A stretch of 64,000 bases of DNA from Nitzschia sp. DOCU1 (taxonomy: Eukaryota; Bacillariophyta; Bacillariophyceae; Bacillariales; Bacillariaceae): the NCBI GenBank assembly GCA_951394045.1, contig OX595986.1:1302001-1366000 (forward strand). The letters run 5' to 3'. The position numbers and the translations under genes are program-made. The notes beneath the pieces were generated by a model, which was not told where the DNA came from, made no database searches, and saw nothing but the letters and a program-made list of their open reading frames with translations. This document shows positions 11,497 through 20,266 of this stretch, piece by piece; the stretch's first letter is position 1, and the number at the start of each line of letters is the position of its first letter.

Positions 11497-12816
11497 ATGC
11501 CGGGTCGAAGATCCTCGGGTTTTCAGTTGTTCCTTGTGATTGTTTGTCTGAATGTCTTTTTCTTGGTCAAGTACTCTACAGACGTTCCGATCAGCCTGAG
11601 TTATTTTTATCGAAATGATGATCCCCAACCCGCTTTTCCTGGCGAGGTGACGCAAAAGCCACCTTTAGCAGAGCTCGCTCCTGCTGCCTCCACGACCAAC
11701 GCATCGTTGACGCTCGGCAGTGTGCAACAAATCAACAAAATTCGTTTGATTGGTGAACGCCACTCGGGGACGACCTACCTCACCCGATACCTCCAAGGGT
11801 GTTTCTCGAAACGTGAAGTATTGGATTTTCTAGTACGCAAAAAGCACTGGTTTCAGCCTTCTCCAGATGCCATACTTCAAGCCGCTCAATCCATGGATCA
11901 AGCTTCGCTCGCCGAGGCCACTGACTTTAAACGATTTGACCCCGAGTACAAAACGTGGTGGGACATTGCACATGCCCCAAATCCAAAAGACGTGTTCAAG
12001 AACAGTTTGGTGCTATGCGTAGTACGAGATCCTTATCAATGGATGGAAGCAATGAGACGAGGCCCATGGCACTGGCCAAATCATCTGACCATTACGCCCA
12101 AAACTAATTCGACTATTGCAACGATGAAGTACCGCCCAGACAAGGACGTTCGAAGGCGACGGCTACTAGACAATGAGCATGAACGACCATGGCTCGAAAC
12201 TCCCAAGGGGGGAAAGAGCGGGGATGTTTTCCCCGGCCCGGTTCGGGTGCAAAAGTCTTATGTCGATCATACGGCTCTCGAGTGGAAAGAGTTTGTGCGG
12301 ACGCCCATGCGCTTGCTGGATGAAGATCAAAAGCGCTTCGAGGAGAAAAAACTCTGTCACAAAGGTTTTCCGAAAGGAAGCATCTCGCCTTGTTTTCAGA
12401 ATCATTCCTATGTCCCTCCCTCTTTGAGCCACATACCGATTGCATTCCTTCGCAATTTGCCCTTTTCAGTGCAGGACGTTGTGTACGAGCTCCAACTTAA
12501 TGGTGAGCCATTTGAGCATCCATTGGCATTACGGTCTGCCAAAATTCGGAATCTTCTTAGTATGGAACAAAAATGGAATTTGGGTGGATTTCGGGTCTTG
12601 CGCTACGAGGATATTTTGGGAGGAATGGACAATGGTACTCATCTTTATGGGTTGGTGGAAGAAATTGAGAAGCTTTTAGGTGTTTCCAGCCAGTGTAAGC
12701 CACACAAAGTAGTTCCCAAAACGCCCTACGTGCTGCCTAAAGATTTCGCGGATTGGATCGACGACAATGCAGACTGGGATGTGGAGGGACGTCTTGGCTA
12801 TTCTCGCGTTGCCTAG
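11497..12816 (+). CDS. sulfotransferase-like type II membrane protein
   Basis: One exon, 439 residues from the ATG at 11497; the frame is open further upstream only from a GTG. A single transmembrane anchor (about residues 12-30, FQLFLVIVCLNVFFLV) sits near the N-terminus, so the catalytic part would face the Golgi lumen. A P-loop-like GERHSGTTYLTRYL at about 86-99 matches the PAPS 5'-phosphosulfate loop of sulfotransferases, and CVVRDPYQWMEAM further on matches the 3'-phosphate-binding strand. I infer transfer of sulfate to a glycan or protein. The family is divergent and the acceptor unknown. It converges on the next gene, with 50 bp between stop codons. Confidence 0.6.
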   Translation: MPGRRSSGFQLFLVIVCLNVFFLVKYSTDVPISLSYFYRNDDPQPAFPGEVTQKPPLAELAPAASTTNASLTLGSVQQINKIRLIGERHSGTTYLTRYLQGCFSKREVLDFLVRKKHWFQPSPDAILQAAQSMDQASLAEATDFKRFDPEYKTWWDIAHAPNPKDVFKNSLVLCVVRDPYQWMEAMRRGPWHWPNHLTITPKTNSTIATMKYRPDKDVRRRRLLDNEHERPWLETPKGGKSGDVFPGPVRVQKSYVDHTALEWKEFVRTPMRLLDEDQKRFEEKKLCHKGFPKGSISPCFQNHSYVPPSLSHIPIAFLRNLPFSVQDVVYELQLNGEPFEHPLALRSAKIRNLLSMEQKWNLGGFRVLRYEDILGGMDNGTHLYGLVEEIEKLLGVSSQCKPHKVVPKTPYVLPKDFADWIDDNADWDVEGRLGYSRVA

Positions 12817-12866
12817 GTCCATTGTAGCTAAATTAGTTATACCCATGTGGAGTCTCAGGATGTTTT

Positions 12867-13914
12867 CTATGAGTTCGTTGCTCCCTGGAGGACTTGTAAT
12901 AGCTCATCGTGGACGCTGCCGTTGCTGGCCACCAAACTTCGGGTTCGCAAGGTATAATCATTTCCCTGAAGATCCGTCACCTTGCCACCAGCTTCTTGCA
13001 CAATCAAAGTCCCAGCCGCAATATCCCATGCACACTCATCGGGAGTCCAGTAGGCTGTGAGGCGACCATTGGCAACCCACGGCAACATGACAGCCGACGA
13101 TCCCAACATCCGAATAGTTCTCACTCGTGGCATGAGTGGTGGAATAGCTTTGACGCACATTTCTAGACTATCTTGTCCCGCGGGACTCTCCATACCAACC
13201 ACGGCGCTCCCAAGACGATCTTCACTGCCGACTTGAATTGGTTTACCATTCAATGTAGTCCCCCGCCTCCGAATGGCCGTAAAGAGTTCGTCCTTGTGTG
13301 GATCATACAAAACGCCAATGACTACCTCCCCTTGGTAAGCTACCGCAATACTAGGCATATTCAATGGAATTCCATTGGCAAAGTTGGTCGTTCCATCAAT
13401 CGGATCCACAATCCAAAGCCACTGGGAGCTGGGTTTGGTCAATTTTTCCTCCAAGGCCGCGATGGCAGCATCTTTGCCAGCTTCGACTTGTTCCTCGCCC
13501 AAAAAGTCATGATCTGGATAAGATGACAATATTGTTTCTCGAATTGTCTGTAAAAATGATACTGGTAGGATGAGATGGATTCGAGAGGTGTTCATCGCAG
13601 CACGACAATGGCTGGTATACCTTTTCGCAAATGGGATCCACCATGGTCAACAAGTCACGGCTGGTCGATTTGGTTCCCACAACATCGGCACCATCTGCAT
13701 ATTTCAAAATAATATTTCCAGCCTTTTTAGAGGCTTCGATTGCAACCTGGAGAACGTCTTGAAGCACTTGGTCATCGGGGGTAGCAGACAAGGCGCGTAT
13801 CCGATTGAATTGGATCCGAGATTTTTTGACGATGGGAACAAACGCTGAAACTACATTCCAAGTTGCACTCGAGCCCAACAGAGCACTGAGTAACATTGAT
13901 ATTGTGATATTCAT
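12867..13914 (-). CDS. inositol-monophosphatase family protein, probably plastid-targeted
   Basis: On the minus strand, exon 1 is 13914-13621 and exon 2 is 13547-12867, with a 73-nt intron in phase 0, giving 324 residues. The metal-site motifs are present: GEEQ (115-118), DPIDGTTNF with D146 and D149, and WDIAAG near the C-terminus. The chosen start gives a signal peptide that ends in VVSAFVPI, the plastid-type motif; ATGs at 13965 and 14028 are in frame but would bury it. The substrate could be inositol phosphate, galactose-1-phosphate or histidinol phosphate, since related enzymes serve all three. The mature region is of normal family length. Confidence 0.85.
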
Positions 13915-14494
13915 TTTGTAAGTTATCGGTATGAGTGGGTGCCGGGATCTGATCGAGAAGATATTCATGGTCGTTGAAAGAGAAGAAAGATAAATACACA
14001 GTTGCGTCTTATTTTTGTTGGCACGCATTTTGGCATGTTTGTGTGACGTCAGTTAGATTGGTTTTGAGCTCGATACTCGCTATTATACTTTTTCTATTTG
14101 CTCGCCAGAATCGGTACACGGAGGCCCCCTTCTTTGTTGCGACGCTTCCGATGGCAATGCTCACCGTTTATCACCTATTACCACCCTTCCAAACTATCAA
14201 AAGATCCCTCTCACTACCCGTAGTAAGTGAAACGGTCGACAAATATCAGTAGGTACGTCTGTCTCTACTGACTGTACAATAGAAGGTACTTCATAAGTCG
14301 TAGACTAATGCGACTGCTATTTTCTCGTGTCGGCCATTGCGATCTCCTCTCGTTTCTGCATCCAATAACGGTCGGAAACAATGACCGTCTCGTTTGGACG
14401 AAGTACTCTATCGACGAGCTCATTGTTCCTTGTTCATCACATTCTGTTGTGTCTTCAAACAAATCAACTCGAGTGGCTCGTGAATTGTATCGTC
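13915..14494. other. divergent intergenic, 580 bp
   Basis: Between the IMPase-like gene (-) and the SLC25 carrier (+). It includes alternative in-frame ATGs for both (13965 and 14028 on minus; 14381 on plus). No RNA gene or repeat seen. Confidence 0.45.
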
Positions 14495-15469
14495 ATGGCT
14501 GGATCCTCATCGCCTGCTGCGCCAGCAGCATCCAGTGGCAGTACGAGTCCACCGGAAAAAACACAAAGGTCCCAAAAAGTCGCCTCTGGCAGCGACATGA
14601 CACGACGCATGGTATGTGGTGGTCTGGCCGGAATGATTGCCAAGACTGCCACAAATCCTCTGGACCGAATTCGAATGCTTAGTCAGACGGGAGAACATGG
14701 TATTAGTGGAAGCGCATCGATTTATAATCTTTATCGTTCGATTCTACGAAATGAAGGCGTGCTGGGTTTATGGGCCGGAAATGGTGCGAATTTGTTGCGA
14801 GTGGTGCCGGCCAAAGCCGTGGTATTTTCTACCAATGATTTATTTCAGGGCTTTTTTCGAGGAATATCTGGTACACCCAAGGAGCAAAGGTTGAATCCGA
14901 CGTGGTCGTTCTTGGCTGGAGGTTTCGCTGGTATGACAGCGACCGCCTGCACCTATCCTTTGGATTTTGCGAGAGGACGCATTTCAGGCAAGTTGGCACC
15001 TGCTGGAGGAAAGAAGAAGGCATATCATGGAATCATTAGAACAATGGCCGTAACTGTGAAGGACGAAGGCTTTCTGGCATTGTACAAGGGAGTCACGCCG
15101 ACATTGCTGGGAGCCATGCCGTATGAAGGCATCAAATTTGGCACTGTAGGAATCCTAGAAAGACTATTTCCCTCGGATGAAGTATCTCCTACTCGAAAAA
15201 TGATGTTTGGAGGGGCCGGAGGAGTTGCAGCGGGTGTCTTGACGTACCCCAATGACACGGTGCGTCGGTTACTGCAGCTGCAGGGGAGTCGAGGAACGGA
15301 CACACATTTTACTGGATACTGGGACTGTGTTCGTAAAACATATGAAGCGCATGGAGTTCGGCGGTTCTATAATGGTGCAGCCCTCAACATCTTTCGCATG
15401 GCTCCGAACGCGGCGGTGCAATTTGGGGCCTACGAGCTGCTGAAGAAGATGAGTGCGGATTACTTCTAG
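14495..15469 (+). CDS. mitochondrial carrier family (SLC25) protein
   Basis: One exon, 324 residues from ATG 14495. An in-frame ATG at 14381 would add 38 residues with no clear role. There are three carrier repeats, each with a variant of the PxDxxR/K signature: NPLDRIRML, YPLDFARGRI and YPNDTVRRLL. The second and third keep the acidic residue of the gate, and the third has Asn after Pro. GNGANLLRVVPAKAV in repeat 1 resembles the CoA/ADP-type carriers (SLC25A42, Leu5). It probably exchanges a nucleotide-like metabolite across the inner mitochondrial membrane; plastid or peroxisomal location cannot be excluded. Confidence 0.85.
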   Translation: MAGSSSPAAPAASSGSTSPPEKTQRSQKVASGSDMTRRMVCGGLAGMIAKTATNPLDRIRMLSQTGEHGISGSASIYNLYRSILRNEGVLGLWAGNGANLLRVVPAKAVVFSTNDLFQGFFRGISGTPKEQRLNPTWSFLAGGFAGMTATACTYPLDFARGRISGKLAPAGGKKKAYHGIIRTMAVTVKDEGFLALYKGVTPTLLGAMPYEGIKFGTVGILERLFPSDEVSPTRKMMFGGAGGVAAGVLTYPNDTVRRLLQLQGSRGTDTHFTGYWDCVRKTYEAHGVRRFYNGAALNIFRMAPNAAVQFGAYELLKKMSADYF

Positions 15470-15997
15470 CAGGTTATTCTAAATTGTGGTGTAGTAGTAC
15501 CCCCACGACGTTTTCAGCTGATTACGATTCACTTCAATGGAAGTAGACCTCCAAACTTTGCTGTCATATTCCCTCTAGGGAGGGGGGGTAGCTCTTCACT
15601 TAGAGTGCTATGCCTCTGCAATAGAAATGCCGGTTCTCTAGCTAGTAGTGAATATCACAAAAAATGGGTAGTAGGAATGACTCATTCGACTTTTAATGCG
15701 TGGTGGACCGATTGGTTGACCCCTACCTACGATTTCTTCGTGGTAGGCCGTTCGAGTCCCGCTTGGAAAAGCGTGATTGGCCACGAGTGAAACGCCTTCC
15801 ACGATTGCAGATCCTGCTTGAGCGCGGTGCGCCGTGGTGGCACTGCGACTAATAGAGCGAAAGCACAAGTGATGAGAGAGAGCAAGCGATGCGCCACATG
15901 CTCTGAGTGGGAACACTTCGCTTCTCACAAACAAACACCAAATCAGCTTCGAAACCTCTCCTTTCTCATTATCTACATCTTAATCACAACAACGACC
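15470..15997. other. intergenic, 528 bp
   Basis: Spacer before the AIM24 gene. The reading frame is open upstream of its ATG at 15998 back to 15818, but that segment shows no conserved features and is probably 5' UTR. A tRNA-like B-box near 15750 was examined and rejected. Confidence 0.45.
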
Positions 15998-17407
15998 ATG
16001 TCTTATCAACCCTACGTAACGACCGGAAACAACAACAATAGTCAGCAAAGTTCGACGCGACGACCACAAACGACGACGAACAACTATTCTTACGCGCCAA
16101 GTACCAGTGGCGGTGCGTATGCACCAGCGCCTGCCGCCGCCGGCTATGGTTCCAGCACCAATTCCTATGCTGCATCCAGACCTCCACCTACCGCGCCGTC
16201 CCAATCCTATGGAACTAGTTCGTATGGCAGCTCCTATGGTGCGCCGATCACGACGTCGACTACCAGCAGTGCCCTTCCCGACTTTTCACAGTCATTGAAT
16301 CTCCCACCACCCACAACATCACCCACACCTGCTTCATCATCCAATTATGGATCATCGTATTCGTCTTTCGCACCCACCGCCTATGGTGTCGCCACAAAAG
16401 CAACGGAACCATCATACTCTGGTGGCTACAGAACCGAGGCGATTGCCACTCCAGTGAACAACACGGGCGGATATCATTCTACTTACGGAGACAGTGATAA
16501 CAAATACGGCAGTCATGGTGCCGTTGCTGCCAGCGCTCTCAATAGTAGCACCTACTCGGGTGGTCCGACAGGTGGTCTGATTAGTGAGGGAAACCCGACG
16601 ATTTGCCACAAGGTCGACTATGAAATCAAGGGACATGAAATGCAGCTGGTAGAAATTGAATTGGATCCCTCCGAAACAGTCATTGCCGAAGCCGGAGCGA
16701 TGATGTTTATGGATGAGGGTATCGAGTTCAAAACAAAATTTGGAGACGGATCCACTCCCAAGGAAGGATTTTTCAAAAAGCTGTTGAACGCGGGAGGCCG
16801 ATTGCTCATGGGAGAATCCTTGTTCATTACCCACTTTACCAACCAGGGACAAGCCAAGTCCAGAGTAGCCTTTGCCGCGCCGTACCCTGGTACTATTCTT
16901 CCAATGAATTTGCAGAATTTGAATGGAAAGCTTATTTGTCAAAAGGATGCCTTTTTGTGCGCAGCAAAGGGAACCAAACTCAGTATCCATTTGAACAAGA
17001 AAATTGGAGCTGGCTTGTTTGGTGGAGAAGGATTTATTTTGCAAAAACTAGAAGGTGATGGTATGGCATTTGTTCATGCTGGAGGAATGGTCATCAAGCG
17101 TGAATTGCGGGGCGAAAAACTTCGCATTGATACAGGCTGTGTTGTGGCCTTTACGGATGGAATCAACTTTGACATTCAGTTTGTGCCAGGTCTCAAGAGT
17201 ATGTTTTTTGGAGGGGAAGGTCTTTTCCTGGCGACGCTGCAAGGCACTGGAACTGTTTGGATGCAATCGTTGCCCTTCTCACGATTGGCGGATCGCATTA
17301 TTCAGAGCGCGCCTTCGGCTGGTGGCCGTCGAACCGATGAAGGATCCATGCTCACAGGAAGAACGGGGGATATGATCAACGGAGACGGTTTCGGCTTTAA
17401 GTTCTAG
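15998..17407 (+). CDS. AIM24-family protein with a prion-like low-complexity N-terminus
   Basis: One exon, 469 residues. Residues 1 to about 200 are almost wholly Ser, Tyr, Gly, Ala, Thr, Pro, Asn and Gln, with repeated SYG/YGSS/YAPS units. From about residue 203 ([20 protein letters not shown]) to about 440 comes the AIM24 beta-sandwich, with [14 protein letters not shown] and repeated GGEGF/GGEGLF turns. Yeast AIM24 affects the mitochondrial MICOS complex; bacterial relatives (TIGR00266) have no assigned activity. No mitochondrial presequence is evident here, so the role is open. Confidence 0.85.
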   Translation: MSYQPYVTTGNNNNSQQSSTRRPQTTTNNYSYAPSTSGGAYAPAPAAAGYGSSTNSYAASRPPPTAPSQSYGTSSYGSSYGAPITTSTTSSALPDFSQSLNLPPPTTSPTPASSSNYGSSYSSFAPTAYGVATKATEPSYSGGYRTEAIATPVNNTGGYHSTYGDSDNKYGSHGAVAASALNSSTYSGGPTGGLISEGNPTICHKVDYEIKGHEMQLVEIELDPSETVIAEAGAMMFMDEGIEFKTKFGDGSTPKEGFFKKLLNAGGRLLMGESLFITHFTNQGQAKSRVAFAAPYPGTILPMNLQNLNGKLICQKDAFLCAAKGTKLSIHLNKKIGAGLFGGEGFILQKLEGDGMAFVHAGGMVIKRELRGEKLRIDTGCVVAFTDGINFDIQFVPGLKSMFFGGEGLFLATLQGTGTVWMQSLPFSRLADRIIQSAPSAGGRRTDEGSMLTGRTGDMINGDGFGFKF

Positions 17408-17607
17408 TAGTAACTTTAGTATAGTGTTCTTTGGATCGATTTAGTAGACAACAAACAGAAGAGCACTGCCGATTTAAAAGAAATCGTTGGACCGACACTG
17501 GAGGCTGGTTACATCGTTGTGGTGCTAGACCCCGAAGCCCGTGAAAGAGTGAAGGTGATGAGCCGAGTCAAACTCGTTCAGGCTTGTTATGGTAGCACTG
17601 CCTACAT

Positions 17608-18258
17608 TTATGTCCGAAAGAAGGCATCCAAAAAGTTTCCTCCATACTTGGAATTGTAATTGCTCGCAAAGGTCAAAGCTACAGCGACCCAAAAGAAGCC
17701 AGGAATCGCCAATAGCATGGCCTCTTGCAGTTCTGCCTTTAATGTTACCAACCCAATTTCTTCGGGTGTGACCACTACCGGCTCCGAGTGGTATTTTGGA
17801 GAATAGACTTTCATATACCTCGTGTATCCTGATTTGGGAGCGTCCGCCAAGGTCGCTAATGGAAGTTTATCGACTTGTCCCGTTTGCTTATTGACACCTT
17901 GCGCATACAAGGCGGTTATTTCATAACCAGAATCAACCCAAATGTTTAGGTATGGTATTTCGTACTTTGCCACCACGATGTCGCCCACTTGAAGAGATTC
18001 CAACTCTTTCATTCCAGTTCTAGCAATTCCCCGCGCCATGCGTCCTAATTCCGTGTCTCGAACTTGTGCGGCTTGCAAGGTTGTTTCGGACGGTGCTTCA
18101 TCTTTGGCTCCATCTTCGCGACCACTTCCACCCGCTGTGCATATTCTTGTACTCACACGCTTCGACCGGGCCAGTAGTGGAGTACTTATTGGGAAGGCGC
18201 TGGCCAGCGTTGTTGCGAGCATTGCGACGACAAGAATACCGGTAGAAAGTTTGTTCAT
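17608..18258 (-). CDS. plastid-targeted membrane protein of unknown function
   Basis: One exon, 216 residues; the frame opens at a TTG, but the first ATG is at 18258. A signal peptide ends in TTLASAFPI, the diatom plastid motif, and is followed by a basic transit stretch. The mature part has a beta-rich section starting LQVGDIVVAKYEIPYLNIWV, then one membrane helix near the C-terminus (AMLLAIPGFFWVAVALTFAS). I do not recognise the family; a plastid envelope or thylakoid protein seems likely. It is divergently arranged with DGAT2, the start codons 387 bp apart. Confidence 0.75.
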   Translation of the reverse strand: MNKLSTGILVVAMLATTLASAFPISTPLLARSKRVSTRICTAGGSGREDGAKDEAPSETTLQAAQVRDTELGRMARGIARTGMKELESLQVGDIVVAKYEIPYLNIWVDSGYEITALYAQGVNKQTGQVDKLPLATLADAPKSGYTRYMKVYSPKYHSEPVVVTPEEIGLVTLKAELQEAMLLAIPGFFWVAVALTFASNYNSKYGGNFLDAFFRT

Positions 18259-18644
18259 TATATCGAGCAATGGCAATCAAGAATCAAAATTTTCTATAAG
18301 TAGTAACTCTTCTTAGGTGTGGCACTGATGATGGTAGTCCCCTCTAGCAAGTATTGCTCTTTCACTTAGTTGCTTTAAGGACAAGGACCGGGATGTGAAA
18401 GTGGTTGAATGTAGAGAACGATTCCATGCAGGCAAAAAGATCTCACCCCGAAAAAATGGGAAAGCCGAGTGTCGCATGCGACATTTGTTGTGGGTCGACA
18501 TCGACTACAACGGTTCCATTTCCGTCGCATAAAATGGGCTTCGCCTCTTTTGTTCTGTTGCAAACTGCACAATCCTGAGGACTTCCTCCATAGTTTCGGT
18601 GTGTGTCCATCATCTTTGACCGTCCAAAAGGAAGCAGTATCACC
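18259..18644. other. divergent intergenic, 386 bp
   Basis: The shortest head-to-head spacer in the window, between the plastid orphan (-) and DGAT2 (+). Shared regulation is plausible but untested. No motif recognised. Confidence 0.45.
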
Positions 18645-19886
18645 ATGCCTTCTCCCACTGACGATAAGAATCAGCAAGCTCATCGTCAGCAGTCTCAACG
18701 CAGTTCCATCCTCGTCCAAGCGCCCCTCGTGGGCCAAGTTTCCTTTGGAAGTTCCTGGGAACGACGATGGCAAACGTTGGCCATGTTTTCTTGCAGTCTT
18801 TATTTTATACTGCCGAGCATTGTCGTCATGTGGGCCCTGACTTTGTATTGCTTGATGGGTCGTCCCATTACGAGGGAAACCGGGACACCGTCCCTTCTTA
18901 CGGGATTGGTGGCCTTGTATGTCGGATTCGTCTTTGTGCTGGATAAGTCGGCGACCAGTGGAAGCCGACCGCCACTGCTACGAAACGCAACACAATGGTG
19001 GAAATATGCCTGCGACTATTTGCCGCTCTTGCTAGTCAAGACGGCTGAACTGCCTTGTGGCACAAGATACATTTTGGGCTATCATCCCCATGGCATTATA
19101 TCGGTGGGGTGTTTTGGAGCCTTTGCGACGGATGGTTCTAGAGTGTTGGATTTAACAAGGACAAAGAATGACAACAAGGACGCAACAAACAACGAACAAC
19201 GAGGCTTTTCGTCTCTCTTTCCTGGACTGGATCGGCGAGTGATTACGCTTCCACAAAATTTCAACACGCCCTTTTTACGAGAATACTTTTTATTCATGGG
19301 CGCCCTGACTTCGGCGAAGGAAACCTTTCGAACAGTGCTGCAAAAAACAAACACGGCTTTGGTGGTCGTCGTGGGAGGCGCGGCTGAAAGCTTGCAGAGT
19401 CAAGAAGGAACCATGGATCTAGTGTTGGAAAAACGCAAGGGATTCGTACGAGAAGCTATTTTGGCACAAGCGTCGCTAGTACCCGTCTTGGGATTTGGAG
19501 AAAATGACTTGTACAAAGTATACGAAACTTCTTCGGGAAGCTGGATGGCATCCTTCCAGGCTATAGTCAAAAAATGGACGGGACTTGGCATGCCCTTGTT
19601 TCAAGGGCGAAGTATATTGTTTCAAGACATTGGCATCATGCCCCAACGAAAACCATTGGTAGTAGTCGTGGGAGCCCCCATTGCACCGCCTCCCTTGAAA
19701 AGTAGTGGATTTCGTCCGGAAATTGACCCCCAAACAGGCGAAGCATTGAACGAAGACGGGCGCATTCTCAATGAGTATCATGCCAAGTACATGGAGGCTA
19801 TTGAGGATTTGTACAAGACCTACAAGGACGCACCGTGGAATATTCCAGGACGAGATCGAAGAAAATCATTGGCAATTGTCAAATAG
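18645..19886 (+). CDS. DGAT2: diacylglycerol acyltransferase type 2
   Basis: One exon, 413 residues from ATG 18645 (the frame opens earlier at GTG). Two hydrophobic segments (about residues 45-72 and 85-105) form the usual membrane hairpin. The family motifs follow: YHPHGIIS with Y146-G150, the GGAAES loop, RKGFVREA, and a C-terminal EYHAKYMEAIEDLYKTYKD helix. It transfers an acyl chain from acyl-CoA to diacylglycerol at the ER or plastid-ER membrane, the last step of triacylglycerol synthesis. Diatoms carry several DGAT2 copies; which one this is cannot be told here. Confidence 0.93.
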   Translation: MPSPTDDKNQQAHRQQSQRSSILVQAPLVGQVSFGSSWERRWQTLAMFSCSLYFILPSIVVMWALTLYCLMGRPITRETGTPSLLTGLVALYVGFVFVLDKSATSGSRPPLLRNATQWWKYACDYLPLLLVKTAELPCGTRYILGYHPHGIISVGCFGAFATDGSRVLDLTRTKNDNKDATNNEQRGFSSLFPGLDRRVITLPQNFNTPFLREYFLFMGALTSAKETFRTVLQKTNTALVVVVGGAAESLQSQEGTMDLVLEKRKGFVREAILAQASLVPVLGFGENDLYKVYETSSGSWMASFQAIVKKWTGLGMPLFQGRSILFQDIGIMPQRKPLVVVVGAPIAPPPLKSSGFRPEIDPQTGEALNEDGRILNEYHAKYMEAIEDLYKTYKDAPWNIPGRDRRKSLAIVK

Positions 19887-20266
19887 ACTACAAACAAGAA
19901 GGGGCGCGGCGCTTTGGGTCGAGTGATCCCATATTGTCTCTAGTTCGTCTACACAAACCTGACAATCTGAAAGGTACTCCCAGGCCGGCCATGCTGGTAG
20001 TTGGCGAACCTGGGTTAGGTCCATCCTACATAAGGGGAGCATGAGACCGCTTATCATAGCAAGTAGATACCGGTAACTACCGGTATAGCAAGAGGGGCAG
20101 AACTCTCCCTTTTTTCGCTTGGGGGCTGAAAAAGTGGCGGCGTCGATCTCACTGTTCTGACGCAGAAAAGAGGCGAAGTGTTGATTCCTTCACATTACTG
20201 CAATTGGCTACTGTAGTCGCTGCTACTATAGAGTGTGGTTGATTCGATGCCATTTGAATTACTAGT
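19887..20266. other. convergent intergenic, 380 bp, with paired TACCGGTA palindromes
   Basis: 3' spacer between DGAT2 (+) and the GH20 protein (-). TACCGGTA occurs twice, at 20068-20075 and 20078-20085, separated by two bases. No gene seen. Confidence 0.5.

Noticed and set aside
12113..12445. Minus-strand frames inside the sulfotransferase-like gene
   Set aside because: Shadows of a well-supported coding frame on the plus strand.
15681..15790. tRNA-like region with CGTTCGAGTCC (B-box-like) and a hairpin
   Set aside because: The bases flanking the TTCGAGT loop do not pair to a 5-bp T stem, no 7-bp acceptor stem can be drawn, and the upstream hairpin has the wrong loop size for an anticodon arm.
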